From NCBI RefSeq assembly GCF_034190915.1, contig NW_026947486.1, forward strand, positions 80,084,044-80,148,043: a DNA stretch of 64,000 nt. Direction: 5' to 3'. Origin of the DNA: Cavia porcellus (taxonomy: Eukaryota > Chordata > Mammalia > Rodentia > Caviidae). The notes under the pieces are model-generated. The model did not search any database. It was not told the DNA's origin and saw only the letters and a list, made by a program, of their open reading frames with translations. Below, one piece after another: positions 57,867 to 64,000 of this stretch; position 1 is the first letter of the stretch, and the number at the start of each line of letters is the position of its first letter. Both the position numbers and the translations under genes were made by a program.

Positions 57867-58059
57867 CCCCCAAAAGATCCGTAAAATAGTTTTTACAAAT
57901 GAGAAGGGAATTGAGAGTTGGAAAGAGCAGGAAGGGATGGGAAAGGTAGGGGATGAAAAAAGAATTACGGTGTGTTACGTACATGTTACCAACTCCCCAT
58001 CAGAAATATAATCATTATGTACTAGCATGTATGTGTACTAATAAAAATATCCTAGTTAA

Positions 58060-58155
58060 AGCAGAAAGAAATGAGAGGAGAGGAAAAAGAGAATGAATGA
58101 AAAAGAAGGAAGAAGAAAAAGAGAAAGAAAAAAAAGAAGAAAAGGAAAAAAAAGT
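58060..58155. repeat. GA/A-rich low-complexity run
   Basis: GAGAGGAGAGGAAAAAGAGA through AAGAAGAAAAGG. Purine-only for almost 100 bp. Confidence 0.85.
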
Positions 58156-59274
58156 CCACTTGGAGCTGACCTAGATCTGTATAGCAGAATCTTTGGGGTA
58201 ACTAAGAAGAATCAGAATTCTAGGCCAGCCAACCCCTAGAAAGAATGCTTGGTTTGGCTTAATGTTGCTCACTTGTACCCAATCTACCACTTTCTGGTTT
58301 TCATGAGACAGAAAACACTTAAGCCAAAGGCACATGTTTCCTTCCAAACAATCTTCTAGCTGGAATGTGTGCATAGCTAGCTGTCTGGAGAAGTGTACCG
58401 GACCATATAAAAAGGATGATGCTATTCACAGTTGTTCCCTAGGCTTGAGTAAAACCAAAGCCATCACCTTATTAGTGTCTTCTCTCAGCTCCTCTCTGGC
58501 TCCTTTGAGTTCCCCAGGGCCAAACATGCCTCCCTGTGGCGGTACTTATAATCACAAAATGAAACTGGAGCAAGAAGAGACAAAACATACCCTGAGTCCA
58601 CAGGCTCCCAAAAGTCTAACTTTCTCCTTCTTGTCTTTTGTTTTATGATTTCTTCACTCCCAGGAAGGACTGAGGTAGGACTGGTAGGGGCTGGTGTCTG
58701 TACTCATATTGATTTCTTATCGCTGAAACTTCCATGACTCTGAGCCCACTTCTCTCACCCTTTCCAGTTTCAATTCTTCAGTTAGCTCACTCTTTCTTCT
58801 GTCAAAGCTCTTTGTATGTATTATATATTTTACTATAGGTGTATATAGTGTTCCTCCTCCAAGCGCAAAGGACCAGTGATTAGTGTTTGCAGAGCATTAT
58901 TTCCAGAAGTGCAGATAAACAGTTCTACTAAATTCGAGATAAACACTTCATTACAGTAATGAATTCCTACTGGAGGGAGGGGTGAGTGAGGCAGGAAAGA
59001 AGGAAAGGAAGAAACAAGTATGGAGCAATAGAGTGGCAGGCATCATAGGTGGCAGGGCTTTGGAAAGGGCTAATTGTGCCAACTGAATGGCTACCTTTTC
59101 ATCTTCTGAGCAGAACTTCATGCATGCCTTTCCTATACTGACTGTAGACTTGATCTTTTGTACCCATTGGAGGTGCAACTTGAGCCCAAACAAAGACTAC
59201 AGTTATGTCTTCAGGATATACAAGATTTAATTGAATAATACAGTGAATGGTAAAAAAAAAAACAACGTTTTAAC

Positions 59275-59490
59275 AGTAAAGGACACATTGGTATTAAGCC
59301 ACCTCAAACACTTTCACTTTGAACATACTTATCTGAATATTTTTGCCATTTTCATGAGTGGCTTTAGTTGCACTGTTGCAGCTGCCTCAATGTCCTGCAG
59401 CAGTCAAAAACATTTACACTTGATGGTCATTTTCACATTGCAGAAGGCCCAGAAGTCACACAGTACCAGATCCAGTGAATAAAACGGGCA
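59275..59490 (-). mobile_element. Mariner transposase relic, antisense (C-terminal part)
   Basis: On the minus strand one frame reads a CDFW motif at about 59450, then DIEAAAT, then (one frame over) KWQKYSDKYVQSE. These are the landmarks of the mariner catalytic domain end (CDF/L-P and KW...KC). Stops and frameshifts show it is dead; the N-terminal half is absent. Confidence 0.6.
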
Positions 59491-59504
59491 AGGACATTCC
59501 ATAA

Positions 59505-59670
59505 TGATTTTACAAGCCTGGATTTCCATTAGATGGCAGTTGAAAGCAGCATTCATTGAATTTTTGAACACAGCTAATGAACATACTCCTAAAAGAGGAC
59601 TTCCAGAAGTGCTTCAGAAAGTGGCAAAAAGCATACAGGTATTGGAAGCAAGGGAGAATATTTTGAGGAG
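59505..59670 (+). mobile_element. Mariner transposase relic, sense (C-terminal part)
   Basis: 59592-59630 reads KEDFQKCFRKWQK, the mariner C-terminal helix motif, followed by GRIF and a stop where the family has a tyrosine-phenylalanine-glutamate ending. It points away from the antisense relic next to it. Confidence 0.6.
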
Positions 59671-59689
59671 GATTGGTAATATGTCTTCT

Positions 59690-60740
59690 ATCATAATAAA
59701 TTTTTTCTTCACTTTTTTTATTAGTATGTGCTTATAGTACATGATGATTAGATGCCTCATAAGGTGTTGGTACATGTACATAACTCATCCTAATTATTTT
59801 TCATTCCCTTTCCCCCTCCCTCTTCTCTTTCTCAATCTTAAGGTCCCATTGGCTTTTGCTAAAAATCTGTCTGCTCATTTCTTTTTATATATTTTTATTT
59901 TGTTCTTTATTTATATTTGGTTTTCTCATATAAGCAAAACCATGCAATATTTAAGCTTGGGTGTCTAATTTATTTTATTTAATATTATGTTCTCAAACTG
60001 CATGCATTGTTCTGAAAATGCCTCGTTTATCCTTCCTCATGGCAGAGTGTGTATAAATACATATATCTCATATACTCATTGTGTATAAATATGACACTTT
60101 CTTTATTCATTGGTTGATGGGCAAATAGGCTGTTTCTAAGATTTAATTATTCTGATTTGTGTGACTATAAACATGGATATTCGTGCATCACTGTAATATA
60201 TTGGCTTTAACTCTTTCTAGAAAATACCTAGAAGGGGAATAGCCGGATCTAACGAAATTTCTAGTTTTAGCATTTTGACAAATATTCATATTGATTTCCT
60301 TATTGTTTATAGAGGTATACGTCTTCTCGGGAACTTAATTCTTTTCACAATTATGGTCACAAACCAAATTCAACAAAAACTGAATCAAATGTCCTCATGA
60401 GGTTAACATTGAACCTAAATGCCGAATTTGATTCAGTTTGCAACCAGAATCATGGAAAGAATTAAGTTTGTAAAACAAGGTACCACTGTACTAATTTACA
60501 CTCCCACCAACAATGTACAAGGTTTCCACTTTCTCTGCAGCTTGCCAGGATTTGTTATTAGCTGATGTTGCCAGTCTTTCTTTCTGGAGTAAAGTGGAAT
60601 ATTGGTATCATTTTAATTTGCATTTCTCTAGTGACCAGTCATGCTAAATTTTGTAAAATGTATTGATTCAACATTAGTACTTTGTTTTCTCAGAGGTGTT
60701 CTATTCATTTCAGTTACTCACTTTTTCATTCGATCTTTTA
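59690..60740 (-). repeat. L1 3' region, antisense
   Basis: TATTCATTGGTTGATGGGCA, ACTAATTTACACTCCCACCA, TCATTTTAATTTGCATTTCT: the well-known antisense L1 end. It is interrupted at 60310-60490. Confidence 0.75.
60310..60490. mobile_element. MITE with long terminal inverted repeats, inside the L1
   Basis: The left arm (from TAGAGGTATAC, including AACTTAATTC and ACTGAATCAAAT) is mirrored by the right arm (ATTTGATTCAGT, GAATTAAGTTTG, GGTACCACTGTA). L1 text is collinear across the insertion, and TA dinucleotides flank it, as expected for a Tc1/mariner-type element. Confidence 0.65.
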
Positions 60741-60759
60741 TTTTGGGGGTTAAATTTTT

Positions 60760-61840
60760 GAGTTCTATATATAGATGCTGGAGGCTGAAGGGTCTGTGCC
60801 AAAGGCCAGAAGATGACGTCCAAGGTGAAAATGAAGACTGGAGTCCAGGAAGAGCATGCTCTTCATGATGAGACTCCAAAGTTCCCCTACCAGTAACTTC
60901 CCATAAATAGCAATTGAGACAAAAGTGGCAGTGTCCCTACTATGTGCAGGGAGATTGTATCCCATCACCCCAAACTGGGCAAGTGCCTGAGGGAGCAAAC
61001 ATCTGTGTTTTCTAGGTAGGTAAAAAAGAGATCATCCTTAGAAGTTGGCTCGGCCCATAGGGAGTTTCTGTTCATGTCAAGATGTCATGCCAAGATATTC
61101 TACATTTAATTTTTAGAACAAAGCCATGGCACTATTATGAACAAGGAAGAGTTTTCCATACTTAATTTTAACCCTTTAGGGTATCACTAGAAAATGTGAA
61201 GTGAAATTTTATAGTAGTTCTGTGGCTCAATTTTAAACAATCTCTTCCCCCAAATGGCTCCTGACTAAACTCTTTCAAATATGGCTGGCATTGCACTGGA
61301 TTTCTTCTCCAAATCTGGTCTGCTGTGTGGAATATCACTTTCAGAGAAAAAAACCTCTGCACTGTTTGTGCAGTTTATAATAACTGTGGGCTTTTCTTGG
61401 ATATAGTGTTGCTGCCTTGGTCTTTTATCTCTCCTTGAAGCTGCCAACCATCTGGGCTTACCTTCTCTCTTAGGGCACTAGATTTTTCTATCTTTGGTTT
61501 GGTCAGTTGGTGCCTCTGCTGCCCTGTGCCAAGGAGAAACAAAATTCAGAATGGGCTTAGAGCTGGTCAGAGGCTGAATAAAGGGCAAAAAATGGGTGTG
61601 ATGCTAGCTAAGAGTAAGTGGGGCTCAGCATAGTGGCTGTGGCCTGTGAGTCCGCAGCATGTAGTAGGACGGTACATTGGCTTCAGGAAGGCAGACGGCC
61701 CAGAATTCATTGTCTAAATTTTTAAATTTAAACATTCACTGTAAATTTTGATCACCTAAAAATCTCATATGAGTTGTGTTCTTGCACTGTCCCAAAGAGG
61801 ACCGTGTACTGGGAAATCCTTATTGAGCAGATCACCCAGC
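60760..61840. other. Downstream intergenic stretch
   Basis: Unique-looking sequence without a supported gene. Overlapping minus-strand frames at 61168-61447 have no domain. Confidence 0.45.
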
Positions 61841-61849
61841 CAAAGGGCA

Positions 61850-62090
61850 AGCCAGCATCTATTGAGTGCTCACTATGTGCAAGGATTTTGCCTGTTTTTT
61901 TTTTAACTTAGATCCTCATTAGGAGTTCACTATTTTCTATGAAGTAGAGCTGTATTCCATATCATAGGTGAGTAATTTGAAGTGTGGCATGATTATGTAA
62001 CTTGCTTTTGTAAGACTGATTAATGCCTGAGTTGATTCCCACACAGATTTTGGAGCCCACACTCTTCACCACTATTACAAGCTACCTGCC
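61850..62090 (-). repeat. MIR relic
   Basis: GAGTGCTCACTATGTGCAAG, AGATCCTCATTAGGAGTTCA and CATAGGTGAGTAATTTGAAG match antisense MIR. Confidence 0.55.
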
Positions 62091-62164
62091 CATCATGCAG
62101 TACTACAGGCCCAGGAGAAAAACTCAGCTCATACATACATGGTGGAGAACTTTCAGGACTTAGA

Positions 62165-62375
62165 ATGGAACGCCAGCCACTCTTTACTGAATGTTAACTA
62201 CATGTGGGGAACTGTGCTAAGCATTGCCTTATTTAAGAAGCTGTTATTATTATCTGTATTTTACAAAGGAGGATACTGCAGCTCAGAAGATAGGAACTTG
62301 TTCAAGGTTGCAGCTGGGAGGTAGGGAAGCTGGCATAGAATCAGGCTGTCTGCCTGCACAGTTATTGCTTCACTC
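62165..62375 (-). repeat. MIR relic
   Basis: GGGAACTGTGCTAAGCATTG, TTACAAAGGAGGATACTGCA and AGGTTGCAGCTGGGAGGTAG match antisense MIR. It lies beside another MIR in the same orientation. Confidence 0.65.
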
Positions 62376-63029
62376 TGCAAGTCAGGCTGCGTCTCCTGCA
62401 GCCTGCCACTCTCTTCACTTCTCAGGTGGATTCTAGCATACTGAGTTTTAAAATTCTAATTTCTCAAAGACTTATCCCCTTTTCTGGCTCTGGGGCCTTT
62501 TTTCATCAGGGATTCTCTCCCTAATGAGTACAAAATCAGGGCTCAACGATGGCCAAAACAGCTTTCCCAGCTTCCATTTCCCTCATACTTCTGTGGCTGC
62601 TTATGAATATTCTTCCATCACAGACAAAATACAAATCTATCTATCTCTCTATAGATGTATTTGGAGATTTAACATTAATATTGGAGGTGATAAATTTGCT
62701 AATTATCCTGATTCAATCATTATGCAACATGCACATGTACTGAAATGTCACACTATACCCCATAAATATGTGTGACAAGAATGTACCAATTTCAAAATGC
62801 CTCATTATAAAGGCAAAATAAGGGAGGAAAGTCAAATGCAGCAACCTCATAATTCTACAGTTTTATACCCTAGAGTTAGCAGAAGTATTAAGAAATCATT
62901 TAGCTCAGTTCCTTGCTTTCAAGCAGTATTTTCCCTATTTTGTAGATAAACAATTTTGTAGATGGAAGAATTCTATAGCAGTGTTCAAGGCCATTTCATG
63001 CTTAGTGGCCAAAATTAAATAAGATCTTA

Positions 63030-63290
63030 CTACTTTTTTGTGATGGGGGTTTTGGTGTGTTGCCAAGGCTGGCCGTAAAGTAATTATCCACCAGCCTCAG
63101 CCTCCCAAGTAGCTGGAATTACAGTCAGGCACCACCATGCCCTGCTTATGAAGCTAAAATTTGACATTCATTCAACAGTTAAGGGGAATCTCACAGGCGG
63201 GTCTTCTCACCCTGTGTGTTCTAATAGCCTGTGGTCCTGAGGATTGAACTCAGGCCCTTGTCCATGCTAAGCAAGTCTCAGTGCCTAAAA
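63030..63290 (-). repeat. B1 and ID-type SINE pieces, antisense
   Basis: B1-like TGTGTTGCCAAGGCTGGCCG, CCCAAGTAGCTGGAATTACA (63050-63145), then an ID-like piece GATTGAACTCAGGCCCTTGT, TGCTAAGCAAG (63225-63285). Confidence 0.65.
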
Positions 63291-63333
63291 AATTTCCTTG
63301 AAGCAGGTATAGCTGGTCTTGAAATCTCAGTGG

Positions 63334-64000
63334 AGGACTTCCGGGAGAACATGGTGGACAGATAGCAGCAGCTACAGAGGCTCTCTGAAAGACTCAGCTT
63401 AGAATTCAGGAATGGTGCGGAGTAAGGAATCATAAGCAAGTGGAGATATGCCCTGCTGACCTAAGAATGAACTGGGCTGAGAGAAACCAACTTGGAATGC
63501 AATCCTGGTGCTATAACAGGAACAGAAAAGCCTCAGTGTGGAAGCTGGAGCCCCCAGCATTGGAAGCCGTGATTTGGGTTTCCCATTGCATGGCGGCTGC
63601 GTCTACATCGGCTCGGCAGGGAGAGAGACGCGCAGAAGCTCTGAGAACGGGAATCAGCGAACGGAGTTGAAAACAGAACGGGCGGGGAGCTGTGCATTGA
63701 ACAGCTATTTTGGAGAAAATAGCTCCAGTAATACTGATTTAGTATCATCTTGTTTTGAAGTCTCATCAAGCTTTTGTTCTTCTGTCTCCATTGGTCTAAA
63801 CAGGTTGTATCTTATTGGATTTTATTATGTATGATAGTATAAGCAAAACCTTTTAAAGACAAGGAGATTATACAGAAACCATTGTTCATTTTCTGTTAGT
63901 TGATTCTAAATACCCTGTAATGCTGTCATTCTCTTAAATGGTTTTACATTGTTTTAATATATTTGATGCTACAGTATACAAAGTTACACTCAAGGATTTC
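63334..64000 (+). mobile_element. L1 5' end (5'UTR/promoter), continuing past the window
   Basis: Starts ACTTCCGGGAGAACATGGTG and continues GCAGCAGCTACAGAGGCTCT, CGGAGTAAGGAATCATAAGC, CATGGCGGCTGCGTCTACAT, with CpGs kept in GAGACGCGCAGAAG and GAACGGGCGGGGAG. This is the GC-rich leader of a rodent L1 on the + strand. The certain part ends near 63700; the AT-rich text beyond it may be another element. Confidence 0.6.

Overview
The window is eukaryotic, mammalian nuclear DNA from a rodent. The evidence is one widely spaced GT-AG gene, many B1, B1-dID-type and ID-type SINEs (Alu/7SL-like and tRNA-like bodies ending in A-rich tails), MIR relics, MaLR LTRs, L1 pieces and CA/GA/GATA microsatellites. 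The B1+ID composite SINEs and the 5' end of an L1 at the right edge point away from mouse/rat and towards a squirrel-, beaver- or kangaroo-rat-like rodent. The exact species cannot be fixed by eye. LONRF3 is X-linked in other mammals, so an X-chromosome origin is likely.

One protein-coding gene is well supported. LONRF3 (LON peptidase N-terminal domain and RING finger protein 3) lies on the + strand with its start codon at 16824 and stop codon at 51256-51258. Eleven constitutive coding exons join in frame, all with AG/GT borders, to give 765 residues: an N-terminal TPR-like segment, a first C3HC4 RING, a TPR block, an acidic/basic linker, a second C3HC4 RING, and a C-terminal LON-substrate-binding domain. 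A twelfth, frame-neutral segment (27635-27790, 52 codons) could be an optional exon. The promoter lies in a CpG island (about 15890-18870). It has a CCAAT box, a CACGTG E-box and a TATA box within 50 bp, a perfect 11-bp inverted repeat just upstream, and a 35-codon upstream ORF in the presumed leader.

Layout: 1-15890 is upstream intergenic DNA built mostly of LTR, L1, MIR and SINE relics. 15890-18870 is the CpG island with exon 1. 18870-51102 is the intron/exon body; intron 6 (8.8 kb) and intron 7 (4.3 kb) are the longest and are repeat-rich, with a decayed MaLR element in intron 7. 51103-~52270 is the last exon and probable 3'UTR. ~52270-64000 is downstream intergenic DNA with an opposed pair of mariner relics, a MITE inside an L1, an AT-rich unique block that may be regulatory, and the 5' end of an L1 running off the window.

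I found no RNA gene, CRISPR array or operon-like system, and nothing that amounts to a new biological system. The notable points are the promoter/uORF arrangement, two frame-neutral exons (3 and candidate 4), and several nested-transposon histories.
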